Source: Micromonospora sp. HK10
GTDB taxonomy: Bacteria > Actinomycetota > Actinomycetes > Mycobacteriales > Micromonosporaceae
DNA: 64,000 nt
Assembly (NCBI RefSeq): GCF_000982955.1
Contig: NZ_KQ058772.1
Span: forward strand, 1 to 64,000
Direction of reading: 5' to 3'
This document shows positions 24,676-38,243 of this stretch, in pieces (position 1 is the stretch's first letter; each line of letters begins with the position of its first letter). Both the position numbers and the translations under genes were made by a program. The notes under the pieces are model-generated. The model searched no databases, had not been told where the DNA came from, and saw nothing but the letters and a program-made list of their open reading frames with translations.

Positions 24676-25263
24676 GTGGCCTACCCACCGGCTGCCCAGT
24701 CACCGTCGCCGCCGCGACAACCCTCGGTGAAGGTGATCCTCGCCTCCGCCGACGTGTCGCGGGTGGTCGACCGCATCGCCCACCAGATCCTGGAGAAGAC
24801 CCAGGGCGCCGCCGACACCGTGCTGCTCGGCATCCCCACCCGGGGCGTGCCGCTGGCCCGCCGCCTCGCCGCCCGGATCAGCACCTTCGAGGACGTGACC
24901 GTCCCGGTCGGCGTGCTCGACATCACGCTCTACCGCGACGATCTGCGCCGGCACGCCACCCGCGCGGTCGGCCCGACCGACCTGCCGCCCGGCGGCATCG
25001 ACGGCAAGCGGGTCGTCCTCGTCGACGACGTGCTCTTCTCCGGCCGCACCGTGCGGGCCGCCCTCGACGCGCTCAGTGACGTCGGCCGCCCGGCCTCCGT
25101 GCAGCTCGCCGTGCTGGTCGACCGCGGCCACCGCCAGCTGCCGATCCGCGCCGACTACGTCGGCAAGAACATCCCGACCGCGCTCGCCGAGAGCGTGAAG
25201 GTCACCCTCGCCGAGACCGACGGCGCCGACGAGGTCAGGCTGTACGGGGGGACCACCTCATGA
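24676..25263 (+). CDS. pyrR: Bifunctional pyr operon regulator / uracil phosphoribosyltransferase
   Basis: 195 residues. The PRTase loop is [42 protein letters not shown] is the PyrR-specific C-terminal segment. It binds leader RNA in response to UMP/UTP. The GTG at 24676 stands right after GGAAGGAGGT; an upstream start at 24586 would run through the RNA element and is rejected. The stop overlaps the pyrB ATG. Confidence 0.95.
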   Translation: MAYPPAAQSPSPPRQPSVKVILASADVSRVVDRIAHQILEKTQGAADTVLLGIPTRGVPLARRLAARISTFEDVTVPVGVLDITLYRDDLRRHATRAVGPTDLPPGGIDGKRVVLVDDVLFSGRTVRAALDALSDVGRPASVQLAVLVDRGHRQLPIRADYVGKNIPTALAESVKVTLAETDGADEVRLYGGTTS

Positions 25264-26186
25264 TCAGGCACCTGCTCTCCGGGGCCGACCTGGACGCGGC
25301 CACCGCCACCCAGATCCTGGACACCGCCGCCGAGATGGCCACCGTGGCCGGGCGCGAGGTCAAGAAGCTGCCCGCGCTGCGCGGCCGGACCGTGGTGAAC
25401 CTCTTCTACGAGGACTCCACCCGGACCCGGATCTCGTTCGAGGCGGCCGCCAAGCGGCTCAGCGCCGACGTGATCAACTTCTCGGCCAAGGGCTCCAGCG
25501 TGACCAAGGGCGAGAGCCTGAAGGACACCGCGCTGACCCTGCAGGCCATGGGGGCCGACGCGGTGGTCGTCCGGCACCCCGCCTCGGGCGCCCCGCACCG
25601 GCTGGCCAACTGGGTCGACGGCTCGGTGGTCAACGCCGGCGACGGCACCCACGAGCACCCCACCCAGGCGCTGCTCGACGCGTACACCATGCGGGCCCGG
25701 CTGGGCCGGCTGGCCGGCCTGCACGTGGCGATCGTGGGCGACGTGCTGCACTCCCGGGTGGCCCGCTCCAACGTGCTGCTGCTCTCCACCCTCGGCGCCA
25801 AGGTCACCCTGGTCGGCCCGCCGACCCTCATCCCGGTCGACATCCCGCAGGCGCTCGCCCCGGGCACCGACGTCTCCTACGACCTCGACGCCGTTCTACC
25901 GGGTGTGGACGTGGTGATGATGCTGCGGGTGCAGCGCGAGCGGATGGGCGACTCCTACTTCCCCTCGGCCCGCGAGTACGCCCGCCGCTACGGGCTGGAC
26001 GGGCCACGGATGCGCCGGCTGCCCGAGCACGCGATCGTCATGCACCCGGGCCCGATGAACCGGGGCATGGAGATCACCGCCGAGGTGGCCGACTCGCCCC
26101 GCTCCACCATCGTCGAACAGGTCGCCAACGGGGTCTCCGTGCGGATGGCCGTGCTCTACCTGCTGCTCGGAGGGAACAACCGGTGA
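25260..26186 (+). CDS. pyrB: Aspartate carbamoyltransferase catalytic subunit
   Basis: 308 residues. The carbamoyl-phosphate site [17 protein letters not shown] and the aspartate-side [11 protein letters not shown] are both intact, and the C-terminal MHPGPMNRG is present. No pyrI regulatory gene follows, as in other actinobacteria. The end overlaps pyrC (GTGA). Confidence 0.97.
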   Translation: MIRHLLSGADLDAATATQILDTAAEMATVAGREVKKLPALRGRTVVNLFYEDSTRTRISFEAAAKRLSADVINFSAKGSSVTKGESLKDTALTLQAMGADAVVVRHPASGAPHRLANWVDGSVVNAGDGTHEHPTQALLDAYTMRARLGRLAGLHVAIVGDVLHSRVARSNVLLLSTLGAKVTLVGPPTLIPVDIPQALAPGTDVSYDLDAVLPGVDVVMMLRVQRERMGDSYFPSAREYARRYGLDGPRMRRLPEHAIVMHPGPMNRGMEITAEVADSPRSTIVEQVANGVSVRMAVLYLLLGGNNR

Positions 26187-27460
26187 CCGCGTACCTGATC
26201 AGGAACGTCAGCGTGGTCGGCGCGGAGCCGACCGACCTGCTCATCCGCGACGGCCTGGTGGCGGAGGCCGGCGCGGGGCTGACCGCGCCGGACGCCACGG
26301 TGCTCGACGCCACCGGCCTGGTGGCCCTGCCCGGCCTGGTCGACCTGCACACCCACCTGCGCGAGCCGGGCCGCGAGGACGCCGAGACCGTGGAGTCCGG
26401 CTCCCGGGCGGCGGCGCTGGGCGGCTACACGGCGGTCTGCGCGATGGCGAACACCTCGCCGGTGGCCGACACGGCCGGTGTGGTCGAGCAGGTCTGGCGG
26501 CTCGGCCGGGAGGCCGGGCTGGTCGACGTGCAGCCGATCGGCGCGGTCACCGTCGGCCTGGCCGGTGAGCGCCTGGCCGAGCTGGGCGCGATGGCCGACT
26601 CCGCCGCCCGGGTGCGGATCTTCTCCGACGACGGGCACTGCGTGGCCGACCCGCGGCTGATGCGCCGGGCGCTGGAGTACGTGAAGGCCTTCGACGGGGT
26701 GGTCGCCCAGCACGCCGAGGAGCCCCGGCTCACCGAGGGCGCGCAGATGCACGAGGGGGAGGTCTCCACCCGGCTCGGGCTGGCCGGCTGGCCGGCCGTG
26801 GCCGAGGAGGCGATCATCGCCCGGGACGTGCTGCTGGCCGAGCACGTGGGCAGCCGGCTGCACATCTGCCACGTCTCCACCGCCGGCAGCGTCGAGGTGC
26901 TGCGTCAGGCCAAGACGCGCGGGGTACGGGTCACCGCCGAGGTGACGCCGCACCACCTCCTGCTGACCGACGAGAAGGCAGCCAGTTACGACCCCGTCTT
27001 CAAGGTCAACCCGCCGCTGCGCACCGCCACCGACATCGCCGCGCTGCGGGCCGCGCTCGCCGACGGGGTGATCGACATCATCGCCACCGACCACGCCCCG
27101 CACGCCGTGGAGGACAAGGAGTGCGAATGGGCGTACGCCAGGCCGGGCATGCTCGGCCTGGAGACCGCCCTCTCCATCGCGCTGGACGTGCTCGGCCCGC
27201 AGTGGGACCTGATCGCCGAGCGGATGTCCCGCGCCCCGGCCCGGATCGCCGGGCTGGACTCGCACGGCCTCGACCCGGCACCCGGCGTGCCGGCGAACCT
27301 GACCCTGGTCGACCCGGCCGCTCGTCGCGTCATCGAGCCGGCGGAGCTGGCCAGCCGCAGCCGCAACACCCCGTACGCCCGCATGACGCTGCCGGGTCGC
27401 ATCGTGGCGACCTTCCTGCGCGGCGAGCCGACGGTCCTGGACGGAAAGGCAGTCAAGTGA
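26183..27460 (+). CDS. pyrC: Dihydroorotase (class I)
   Basis: 425 residues, amidohydrolase fold. Metal-site motifs are [10 protein letters not shown] (two His), the GHCVADPRL region, [15 protein letters not shown] (His) and [12 protein letters not shown] (catalytic Asp). It closes carbamoyl-aspartate to dihydroorotate. Overlaps with pyrB and carA are four bases each, so translation is coupled. Confidence 0.96.
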   Translation: MTAYLIRNVSVVGAEPTDLLIRDGLVAEAGAGLTAPDATVLDATGLVALPGLVDLHTHLREPGREDAETVESGSRAAALGGYTAVCAMANTSPVADTAGVVEQVWRLGREAGLVDVQPIGAVTVGLAGERLAELGAMADSAARVRIFSDDGHCVADPRLMRRALEYVKAFDGVVAQHAEEPRLTEGAQMHEGEVSTRLGLAGWPAVAEEAIIARDVLLAEHVGSRLHICHVSTAGSVEVLRQAKTRGVRVTAEVTPHHLLLTDEKAASYDPVFKVNPPLRTATDIAALRAALADGVIDIIATDHAPHAVEDKECEWAYARPGMLGLETALSIALDVLGPQWDLIAERMSRAPARIAGLDSHGLDPAPGVPANLTLVDPAARRVIEPAELASRSRNTPYARMTLPGRIVATFLRGEPTVLDGKAVK

Positions 27461-28595
27461 GTCGCAGGCGTTCAGCGATCCTCGTTCTCGAGGACGGGCG
27501 CACCTTCCACGGCGAGGCGTACGGCAGCGTCGGAGAGACCTTCGGCGAGGCGGTCTTCAACACCGGCATGACCGGCTACCAGGAGACCCTCACCGACCCC
27601 TCGTACCACCGGCAGGTCGTGGTGCAGACCGCGCCGCACATCGGCAACACGGGCGTCAACGCCGAGGACGACGAGTCCGCCCGGATCTGGGTGGCCGGCT
27701 ACGTGGTCCGCGACCCGGCCCGGATCAGCTCGAACTGGCGGGCCACCGGCTCGCTGGAGGACCGGCTCGCCACCGAGGGCGTGGTGGGCATCAGCGGGGT
27801 GGACACCCGGGCGCTCACCCGGCACCTGCGCGAGCGGGGCGCCATGCGGGTGGGCATCTCCAGCGTGGACACCGATCCGCAGGGCCTGCTGGACCGGGTC
27901 CGCCAGGCGCCGCAGATGGTCGGCGCGAACCTGTCCGCCGAGGTGACCACCGCCGAGCCGTACGTCGTCGAGGCCGTCGGCGCGCACCGGTTCACGGTGG
28001 CCGCGGTGGACCTCGGCATCAAGCGCAACGTGCCGCGCCGGCTCGCCGCCCGCGGCGTCACCACCCACGTGCTGCCCGCCGGGTCGACGATCGAGGACCT
28101 GCTGGCCACCGGCGCGGACGCGGTCTTCTTCTCGCCCGGCCCGGGTGACCCGGCGACCGCCGACGGCCCGGTGGCGCTGGCCCGGGAGGTGCTGGGCCGG
28201 CGGATCCCGCTGTTCGGCATCTGCTTCGGCAGCCAGATCCTCGGCCGGGCGCTCGGCTTCGGCACCTACAAGCTCGGGTACGGCCACCGCGGCATCAACC
28301 AGCCGGTGCTCGACCGGGCCACCGGCAAGGTCGAGGTGACCAGCCACAACCACGGCTTCGCGGTGCAGGTGCCGGGGGCCGGCGACGGCGCGGTCGTGCC
28401 GGACCGGGTGATCGACACGGAGTTCGGCGGCGTCCAGGTGTCGCACGTCTGCCTCAACGACAACGTGGTCGAAGGGCTGCGGGCCATGGATGTGCCCGCC
28501 TTCACCGTCCAGTACCACCCGGAGGCGGCGGCGGGCCCGCACGACGCGGACTACCTCTTCGACCGTTTCGCCGAGCTCATCGAAGGCGGTAAGTG

Positions 28596-28596
<1 letters not shown>
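27457..28596 (+). CDS. carA: Carbamoyl phosphate synthase small subunit
   Basis: 379 residues. The N-terminal CarA domain begins [19 protein letters not shown]. The glutamine amidotransferase half has the nucleophile Cys in [15 protein letters not shown], and the His/Glu pair in [13 protein letters not shown]. It supplies ammonia to CarB. The GTG at 27457 overlaps the pyrC stop; the longer frame is a shadow. Confidence 0.97.
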
Positions 28597-31979
<3,383 letters not shown>

Positions 31980-32004
31980 CCGCCCCGCACGCGTTGAGCA
32001 TGAG

Positions 32005-32041
32005 GGTGTTGCCGCGATACGCCGAGGCGGCCGGCAACACC
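32005..32041. repeat. Intergenic palindromic element between carB and pyrD
   Basis: GGTGTTGCCG and its exact complement CGGCAACACC enclose 17 bases with inner pairing (GCCG/CGGC). It sits alone in the 102-base gap between two operon genes, where a full terminator would be unexpected. The flanks TTGAGCATGA and GCCATGATC look like part of the same unit. It may be a dispersed intergenic repeat. Confidence 0.5.
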
Positions 32042-32081
32042 GCCATGATCGACGGCCGCGGGCGAGGGCGGGGGGTGCGGC

Positions 32082-33098
32082 GTGCTCTTTGAGCAGGTCG
32101 TTCGGCCAGGGCTGTTCCGGATCGGGGGCGGGGACGCGGAGGCGGCGCACGAGTGGACGCTGGCCCGGCTGGCGGGGCTCGCCCGGCGGCCGGCCGCTCT
32201 CGCGGCGCTGCGTGCGCGATACTTCCGGTCCGCGCCGCGCACCGTGTTCGGGGTGCGGTTCCCCAACCCGGTGGGGCTGGCTGCCGGCATGGACAAGAAC
32301 GGGGTGGCGCTGCCGGCCTGGCCGGCGCTCGGGTTCGGCTTCGTCGAGGTGGGCACGGTCACCGCGCACGCCCAGCCGGGCAACCCGCGGCCCCGGCTGT
32401 TCCGGCTGCGCGACAGCGCGGCCGTGGTGAACCGGATGGGCTTCAACAACGCCGGCGCCGACGCCCTCGCGGCCCGGCTGGCGGCGCTGCCGCGCCCGAT
32501 CGGCGTACCGCTGGGGATCTCGCTCGGCAAGTCCAAGGTGACCCCGCTGGACGAGGCGGTCGAGGACTACCTGACCTCGTACCGGGCGCTGCGCGGCCAC
32601 GGTGACTACTTCGCGGTCAACGTGTCCTCACCGAACACCCCCGGCCTGCGGTCCCTTCAGGACCGGGCCCACCTGGACGCGCTGCTCGCCGCCCTGGTGG
32701 GGGAGAAGCCGGTGCTGGTGAAGATCGCCCCGGACCTCTCCGAGCCGGCCATCGCCGAGCTGCTGGAGGTCTGCCTCGACCGGGGTGCGGCCGGGGTGAT
32801 CGCCACCAACACCACGCTGGGCCGGGACGGGCTCGCGCCGGCCGACCGGGCGCGCGGCGCGGAGACCGGTGGCCTCTCCGGGCGCCCGCTGACCGGCCGC
32901 GCCCGCGAGGTGGTCGCCTTCGTGCACCGGGAGACCGGCGGCCGGCTGCCGGTGATCGGCGTGGGCGGCATCCTCGACCCGGACGACGCCGCCCGGATGT
33001 TCGACGCCGGCGCGAGCCTGGTGCAGCTCTACACCGGTTTCATCTACCGGGGCCCGGCCCTGGTCCGCTCGGTCGCCCGGGTGGCCGCCCGGCGTTGA
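32082..33098 (+). CDS. pyrD: Dihydroorotate dehydrogenase (quinone), class 2
   Basis: 338 residues. The N-terminal extension [19 protein letters not shown]...EWTLARLAG is the membrane-associating helix pair of class 2 enzymes. FMN/substrate motifs are [30 protein letters not shown] with the catalytic Ser, ATNTT, GVGGI and [11 protein letters not shown]. It passes electrons to menaquinone. The GTG at 32082 follows GGGGGTG weakly. Confidence 0.95.
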   Translation: MLFEQVVRPGLFRIGGGDAEAAHEWTLARLAGLARRPAALAALRARYFRSAPRTVFGVRFPNPVGLAAGMDKNGVALPAWPALGFGFVEVGTVTAHAQPGNPRPRLFRLRDSAAVVNRMGFNNAGADALAARLAALPRPIGVPLGISLGKSKVTPLDEAVEDYLTSYRALRGHGDYFAVNVSSPNTPGLRSLQDRAHLDALLAALVGEKPVLVKIAPDLSEPAIAELLEVCLDRGAAGVIATNTTLGRDGLAPADRARGAETGGLSGRPLTGRAREVVAFVHRETGGRLPVIGVGGILDPDDAARMFDAGASLVQLYTGFIYRGPALVRSVARVAARR

Positions 33099-33132
33099 CC
33101 GTCGGCCCGCCCGGACCCCAGGAAGGAGCACC

Positions 33133-34407
33133 GTGACGCCCGAGGAGATCCTGGCCGCCGACCGCCGGCACGTCTGGCACCCGTACGCGGCGCTGCCGCC
33201 GGCCAGCCCGCCGTACCTGGTGGAGAGCGCCGCGGGGGTGCGGCTGCGGCTGGCCGACGGTCGGGAGCTGGTGGACGGCATGTCGTCCTGGTGGGCGGCG
33301 ATCCACGGCTACCGGCACCCGGTGCTGGACGCCGCGGTCGCCGACCAGCTCGGCCGGATGAGTCACGTGATGTTCGGCGGGCTCACCCACGAGCCCGCGG
33401 TACGCCTGGCCCGCACCCTGGTCGAGCTGGCCCCGGACGGAATGGAGCACGTCTTCCTGGCCGACTCCGGGTCGGTCAGCGTCGAGGTGGCGGTGAAGAT
33501 GTGCCTGCAGTACCAGCGGGCCACCGGCCGGCCGGAGCGCCACCGGTTGGGCACCTGGCGGGGCGGCTACCACGGCGACACCTTCCACCCGATGAGCGTC
33601 TGTGATCCCGAGGGCGGCATGCACCACCTCTGGGGGGACGTGTTGCCCCGGCAGGTCTTCGCGCCGGTGCCGCCGGCCGGCTTCGACACCCCGCCCGACC
33701 CGGCGTACGAGGCGGCGCTGGTGGACGCGGTCGAGCGGCACGCCGACGAGCTGGCCGCGGTGATCGTCGAACCGGTGGTGCAGGGCGCCGGGGGCATGCG
33801 TTTCCACCACCCGCACTACCTGCGGGTGCTGCGCGAGGCGACCCGGGCGCACGGCATCCTGCTGGTCTTCGACGAGATCGCCACCGGGTTCGGCCGGACC
33901 GGGACGATGTTCGCCGCCGAGCACGCCGGGGTGGCCCCGGACGTGCTCTGCGTCGGCAAGGCGCTCACCGGCGGGTACCTCACCCTGGCCGCCGCCCTCT
34001 GCACCGCCGAGGTGGCCCGCGGCATCTCCGCCGACGGGGTGCTGGCGCACGGGCCGACCTTCATGGGCAACCCGCTGGCCTGCGCGGTGGCCAACGCCTC
34101 GCTGGGCCTGCTGCGGGCCGGGGACTGGGCCGGGCGGGTGGCGGGGATCTCCGCGGGCCTGCGGGCCGGCCTGGAGCCGCTGCGCGGCGCGCCCGGGGTG
34201 GCCGACGTGCGGGTGCTCGGCGCGATCGGGGTGGTCCAGTTGGACCACGAGGTGGACGTTCCCCGGGCGACCGCCGCCGCGGCCGCTCAGGGCGTCTGGC
34301 TGCGGCCGTTCCGAGACCTGGTCTACACCATGCCGCCGTACGTCACCGACGAGGCGGACGTGGCGCGGATCGCGGCCGGCGTCGAGGCGGCGGTCAAGGC
34401 GGGCTGA
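33133..34407 (+). CDS. bioA: Adenosylmethionine-8-amino-7-oxononanoate aminotransferase
   Basis: 424 residues, PLP fold type [42 protein letters not shown], and [14 protein letters not shown] are BioA signatures; the PLP Lys is in [15 protein letters not shown]. It makes 7,8-diaminopelargonic acid in biotin synthesis. The GTG follows AGGAAGGAG at ideal distance. It is a biotin gene lodged between pyrD and pyrF, with no bioF, bioD or bioB in view. Confidence 0.94.
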   Translation: MTPEEILAADRRHVWHPYAALPPASPPYLVESAAGVRLRLADGRELVDGMSSWWAAIHGYRHPVLDAAVADQLGRMSHVMFGGLTHEPAVRLARTLVELAPDGMEHVFLADSGSVSVEVAVKMCLQYQRATGRPERHRLGTWRGGYHGDTFHPMSVCDPEGGMHHLWGDVLPRQVFAPVPPAGFDTPPDPAYEAALVDAVERHADELAAVIVEPVVQGAGGMRFHHPHYLRVLREATRAHGILLVFDEIATGFGRTGTMFAAEHAGVAPDVLCVGKALTGGYLTLAAALCTAEVARGISADGVLAHGPTFMGNPLACAVANASLGLLRAGDWAGRVAGISAGLRAGLEPLRGAPGVADVRVLGAIGVVQLDHEVDVPRATAAAAAQGVWLRPFRDLVYTMPPYVTDEADVARIAAGVEAAVKAG

Positions 34408-34715
34408 GTTGGCGCGGCCGGGCGGCGGAACGGGGTCGTCCCGGGCCGGCCGGGTGCTGCGGCCGGATCTGCCGGAGCGCCGCACCGATCTGCCGGAGCG
34501 CGCTGCCGGATCTGTCAGCCGGCGGTGCCGGATTTACCAGTCGCGGCGCGGCATCTGCCGGGTCGTGGTACCGGATCGGGTCGAGCCGGCCGGCGCGCCG
34601 GCGCGGGACGGGAACGGACCCGGCCGTCCCATGGGGGCCGGCGGGAGGACGACCGGCGACGGGGAACCCCGTCGCGGGCACGCGCGGCGCAGGCCGCGGG
34701 AGAGGGAGGTTGACG
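34408..34715. other. Gap between bioA and pyrF with degenerate repeats
   Basis: 308 bases without a gene. GATCTGCCGGAGCGC occurs twice with period 20 (34467-34481, 34487-34501), followed by diverged copies of CCGGATCTG/CCGGATTTA to about 34580. The last 16 bases contain GGGAGAGGGAGGT, the pyrF ribosome site. I see no confident promoter. Confidence 0.5.
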
Positions 34716-35552
34716 ATGGAGAGCTTCGGCGCCCGCGTGCACCGGGCCGTGGCCGAGCGGGGACCGCTCTGCGTGGGCATCGACCCGCATCCGGGGCTGC
34801 TGACCCGGTGGGGGCTGACCGACGACGTGGCGGGCCTGGAGCGGTTCTGCGGGACCGTGGTGGAGGCGCTCGGCGACCGGGTCGCCGTGGTCAAGCCGCA
34901 GTCGGCGTTCTTCGAGCGGTTCGGCGCGCGAGGAGTGGGAATCCTTGAGTCAACTATCCGACAGTTGCGAGATTGTGGCTCACTCGTTCTCCTCGACGTC
35001 AAGCGCGGCGACATCGGCTCGACGGTCAGCGCGTACGCGTCGGCGTACCTCGATCCATCCAGCCCGCTGTATGTCGATGCGGTGACCGCCAGCCCCTACC
35101 TCGGGGTCGGCGCGCTGGCCCCGATGTTCGACCTGGCCGCCGCGCACGGCGGGGGCGTGTTCGTCCTGGCGCTGACCTCCAATCCCGAGGGGGCGGCGGT
35201 GCAGCGCGCGGTAACCGCCGACGGACGCACCGTGGCGCAGACCGTGATCGACGAGATTTCCCAGCTCAACCGGGGTGCCGATCCGCTCGGCAGCTTCGGG
35301 CTCGTGGTCGGCGCGACGATCGGCGAGACCGGCCACGACCTGTCCGCGGTGCACGGCCCGCTGCTCGCCCCGGGGCTCGGCGCGCAGGGCGCCACGGCCG
35401 CCGACCTGCGTACCGTCTTCGGCGCCGGCCTGCCGGCGGTGCTGCCCTCGTACTCCCGGGAGGTCCTGCACGCCGGCCCGGACGTGGCCGGACTGCGGGC
35501 CGCGGCGGACCGCGTGCTGGCCCAGTGCCGGGCCGCCCTGGCCGGGTCCTGA
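34716..35552 (+). CDS. pyrF: Orotidine 5'-phosphate decarboxylase (type 2)
   Basis: 278 residues, the larger mycobacterial type. LCVGIDPHPGLL at the start, the active-site LLDVKRGDIGST (Asp-Lys-Asp), and LAPGLGAQGAT for phosphate binding are present. It makes UMP. I prefer the ATG at 34716 behind GGGAGAGGGAGGT over the TTG at 34710. A stretch at about 34928-34990 uses codons rare in the rest of the gene (CTT, TCA, ACT, CGA, TTG, TGT), ending just before the active site. Confidence 0.95.
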   Translation: MESFGARVHRAVAERGPLCVGIDPHPGLLTRWGLTDDVAGLERFCGTVVEALGDRVAVVKPQSAFFERFGARGVGILESTIRQLRDCGSLVLLDVKRGDIGSTVSAYASAYLDPSSPLYVDAVTASPYLGVGALAPMFDLAAAHGGGVFVLALTSNPEGAAVQRAVTADGRTVAQTVIDEISQLNRGADPLGSFGLVVGATIGETGHDLSAVHGPLLAPGLGAQGATAADLRTVFGAGLPAVLPSYSREVLHAGPDVAGLRAAADRVLAQCRAALAGS

Positions 35553-35730
35553 CTGACTGACGACTCGGTCACTTTCTGTTGATCTCGCGCGCCCACGTTG
35601 CCGAAAACTCCGCTGACCGCTAGTTTTCCCCGCGCTGGGAACCACGGACCCCTTTGGTTGCCAGCGTCACCACGTTTCACAGCAGCGGCGGTGCGCCCCG
35701 CCCGCCGCACTAGGGACCTGAGGAGAACTG

Positions 35731-36048
35731 GTGCCGCTCCCGTCACTGACCCCCGAGCAGCGCGCTGCCGCGCTGGAGAAGGCCGCGGAGATCCGCAAGG
35801 CCCGCGCCAAGCTGAAGGAGGACCTCAAGCAGGGCAAGACCAGCCTCGCCACCGTCCTCGAGCAGGCCGAGTCCGACGACGTCGTCGGCAAGCTCAAGGT
35901 GTCGGCCGTGCTGCAGGCGATGCCGGGCATCGGCAAGATCCGGGCCACCCAGATCATGGAGAAGCTCAAGATCGCCGACAGCCGTCGCCTGCGTGGCCTG
36001 GGCGAGCAGCAGCGCAAGGCTCTGCTTGGAGAGTTCGCCGCCAACTGA
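35731..36048 (+). CDS. mihF: Mycobacterial-type integration host factor (nucleoid protein)
   Basis: 105 residues. LPSLTPEQRAAALEKAAEIRKARA forms the N-terminal helix. VLQAMPGIGKIRATQIMEKLKI is the H2TH/HhH-like DNA-contact segment, followed by RRLRGLGEQQRKALL. This is the actinobacterial mIHF/sIHF family, needed for phage integration and nucleoid shape. The GTG at 35731 follows GAGGAGA. The order pyrF-mihF-gmk-rpoZ is standard. The 178-base gap upstream is the least GC-rich stretch nearby and likely holds its promoter. Confidence 0.93.
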   Translation: MPLPSLTPEQRAAALEKAAEIRKARAKLKEDLKQGKTSLATVLEQAESDDVVGKLKVSAVLQAMPGIGKIRATQIMEKLKIADSRRLRGLGEQQRKALLGEFAAN

Positions 36049-36062
36049 GCGCCGCGGGCGTG

Positions 36063-36068
36063 TAGAAA
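36063..36068 (+). promoter_or_regulatory. Possible -10 element for the gmk-like gene (leaderless)
   Basis: TAGAAA lies six bases before the GTG at 36075 with no ribosome site between, which would give a leaderless message. No -35 is evident. Confidence 0.4.
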
Positions 36069-36074
36069 CAAGCG

Positions 36075-36608
36075 GTGAGCACGGATGACGAGGCGCGCCC
36101 GGCGGCTCGGCTCACTGTCCTGACTGGACCTTCGGGTGCCGGTCGGGGCAGTGTCGTCGAGCAGGTCCGGGCGCGTCTCCCGTCCGTGTGGCGGCCGGTG
36201 CCCGCCACCACCCGGGCGCCCGCCCCGGGCGAGCTGCCCGGGATCGACCGGCTCTTCCTCGACCCGGCCGCCTTCGACCGGATGATCGCCGCGGACGAGC
36301 TGCTGGAGTGGTGCCGGATCGGCCCGTACCGGCACGGCGTGCCGCGGGCGGGCATCCGAGACCGGCTCGCCGAGGGCCGGCCGGTGCTGCTCCCGCTGGA
36401 CCTGCCCGGCGCGCTCGCCGTCCGGGCCGTGCTGCCGGACGCGCAGCTGGTGCTGCTCGCCCCGCCGTCGTACCGTCCCGACCCGGCCGTTTCGGCCGCC
36501 GTGGCACACGCCGTGTGGCACGACCGGACCGAGCGCGTGGTCGAGGAGCTGGTAGGCTTGCTCGGTTCTTCCTTCCTGGCTCCGGCCCAGCCGCGCCCGA
36601 GCGGTTGA
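36075..36608 (+). CDS. Degenerate guanylate kinase-like protein at the gmk position
   Basis: 177 residues aligning to guanylate kinase along its length but with key losses. The P-loop reads GPSGAGRGS (18-26), with Arg24 where the family has the ATP-binding Lys. ATTRAP keeps the GMP-binding Arg, and ELLEWC keeps the base-binding Glu. The HYxF segment with the GMP-contacting Tyr is replaced by DRLFLDP, and the lid with its Arg pairs is absent ([18 protein letters not shown]). The family is normally 185-210 residues. The gene sits exactly where gmk belongs, between mihF and rpoZ. It is either inactive, repurposed, or a much altered enzyme. Confidence 0.75.
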   Translation: MSTDDEARPAARLTVLTGPSGAGRGSVVEQVRARLPSVWRPVPATTRAPAPGELPGIDRLFLDPAAFDRMIAADELLEWCRIGPYRHGVPRAGIRDRLAEGRPVLLPLDLPGALAVRAVLPDAQLVLLAPPSYRPDPAVSAAVAHAVWHDRTERVVEELVGLLGSSFLAPAQPRPSG

Positions 36609-36654
36609 GAGCCACCCGCTTGCGGGCGGTGCAGACAGACGCAGAGGTTTATTC

Positions 36655-36921
36655 GTGGGATCCATCGCCACCAACCCCGAGGGCATCACCAACCCGCCGA
36701 TCGACGAGCTCCTCGAGAAGACGACCTCGAAGTACGCGCTGGTGATCTTCGCCGCGAAGCGCGCCCGCCAGGTCAACGCCTACTACAGCCAGCTCGGTGA
36801 GGGCCTGCTGGAGTACGTGGGCCCGCTGGTGGAGACCACCCCCCAGGAGAAGCCGCTCTCCATCGCCATGCGCGAGATCAACGCGGGTCTGCTCACCGCC
36901 GAGCCGACCGACCAGCCGTAA
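36655..36921 (+). CDS. rpoZ: RNA polymerase omega subunit
   Basis: 88 residues. [32 protein letters not shown] is the omega core that clamps the beta-prime C-terminus; [14 protein letters not shown] is the actinobacterial end. The GTG at 36655 follows AGAGG. It lies 46 bases after the gmk-like gene and 15 bases before coaBC. Confidence 0.95.
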   Translation: MGSIATNPEGITNPPIDELLEKTTSKYALVIFAAKRARQVNAYYSQLGEGLLEYVGPLVETTPQEKPLSIAMREINAGLLTAEPTDQP

Positions 36922-36936
36922 CGCCCGCCCGCGCCG

Positions 36937-38145
36937 ATGGCCGCCGAGATCGTCCTCGGGGTCGGTGGCGGCATCGCCGCCTACAAGGCGTGTGAGCTGC
37001 TGCGGCTCTTCACCGAGTCGGGCCACCGGGTCCGGGTCGTGCCGACCGCGTCGGCGCTCCGCTTCGTCGGGGCGCCGACCTGGGCCGCGCTCTCCGGCCA
37101 ACCGGTGGCCGACGACGTCTGGTCCGACGTGCACGAGGTGCCGCACGTGCGCCTCGGCCAGCACGCCGACCTGGTCGTGGTCGCCCCGGCGACCGCCGAC
37201 CTGCTCGCCAAGGCCGCCCACGGCCTCGCCGACGACCTGCTCACCAACACCCTGCTGACCGCCCGCTGCCCGGTGCTGCTCGCCCCGGCCATGCACACCG
37301 AGATGTGGGAGCACCCGGCCACCGCCGCCAACGTGGCGACCCTGCGGTCCCGGGGCGTGCGGGTGATCGAGCCGGCGGTGGGGCGGCTCACCGGGGTCGA
37401 CACCGGCAAGGGCCGGCTGCCCGACCCGGCGGAGATCTTCGCGGTGGCCCGCCGGGCCCTGGCCCGGGGCGTCGCCGCCCCGGCGGACCTGGCCGGCCGG
37501 CACGTGGTGGTCACCGCCGGCGGCACCCGTGAGCCCCTCGACCCGGTCCGCTTCCTCGGCAACCGCTCCTCCGGCAAGCAGGGGTACGCGTTCGCCCGCG
37601 CCGCGGTGGCCAGGGGCGCCCGGGTCACCCTGGTCTCGGCCAACGTGGCGCTGGCCGACCCGGCCGGCGCGGACCTGGTCCGGGTCGGCAGCACCGCCGA
37701 GCTGCGCAGCGCGACGCTGGCGGCGGCCGCCGACGCGGACGTCGTGGTGATGGCCGCCGCCCCCGCCGACTTCCGCCCGGCCAGCTACGCCCCGGGCAAG
37801 ATCAAGAAGTCGGACGACGGCAGCGCGCCCACCCTCGCGCTGGTGACCAACCCGGACATCGCCGCCGAGCTGGGCGCCGGCCGCCGGCCCGAGCAACTGC
37901 TGGTGGTCTTCGCCGCGGAGACCGGGGACGCCGAGGCGAACGGCCGGGCCAAGCTGGCCCGCAAGCGGGCGGACCTGATCGTGATCAACGAGGTCGGCGT
38001 GGACAAAGTCTTCGGCGCGGAGACCAACGCGGCCACCGTGATCGGGGCGGACGGTGCCGTGCACCGGCTGCCCGAGCAGCCCAAGGAGGATCTGGCCGAC
38101 GCCGTCTGGGACCTCGTGGTGACCCGGCTGCCGGCCCGGTCCTGA
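36937..38145 (+). CDS. coaBC: Bifunctional phosphopantothenoylcysteine decarboxylase / ligase
   Basis: 402 residues. The CoaC flavoprotein half starts EIVLGVGGGIAAYKACELLRLF and has PAMHTEMWEHPAT (the mycobacterial form of the PAMNxxMW substrate clamp) and GRLTGVDTGKGRLPDP. The CoaB half starts about residue 188 with VVVTAGGTREPLDPVRFLGNRSSGKQG and has APGKIKK, whose Lys is essential in the family. It makes 4'-phosphopantetheine for CoA. Confidence 0.96.
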   Translation: MAAEIVLGVGGGIAAYKACELLRLFTESGHRVRVVPTASALRFVGAPTWAALSGQPVADDVWSDVHEVPHVRLGQHADLVVVAPATADLLAKAAHGLADDLLTNTLLTARCPVLLAPAMHTEMWEHPATAANVATLRSRGVRVIEPAVGRLTGVDTGKGRLPDPAEIFAVARRALARGVAAPADLAGRHVVVTAGGTREPLDPVRFLGNRSSGKQGYAFARAAVARGARVTLVSANVALADPAGADLVRVGSTAELRSATLAAAADADVVVMAAAPADFRPASYAPGKIKKSDDGSAPTLALVTNPDIAAELGAGRRPEQLLVVFAAETGDAEANGRAKLARKRADLIVINEVGVDKVFGAETNAATVIGADGAVHRLPEQPKEDLADAVWDLVVTRLPARS

Positions 38146-38243
38146 GAGTTGGTCACTCTCCCGTTCCTCAAGCCACCCTGGGAGCACGGTGACTAAACTG
38201 CCGCCGAGCGACCTTTAAAAGTCTTCACATGCTTAGGAGTGCC

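Noticed and set aside
38146-38243. SAM riboswitch before metK
   Set aside because: Under 100 bases with no recognisable SAM-class core; only a possible -10 (TAAACT) and the TAGGAG ribosome site are evident.
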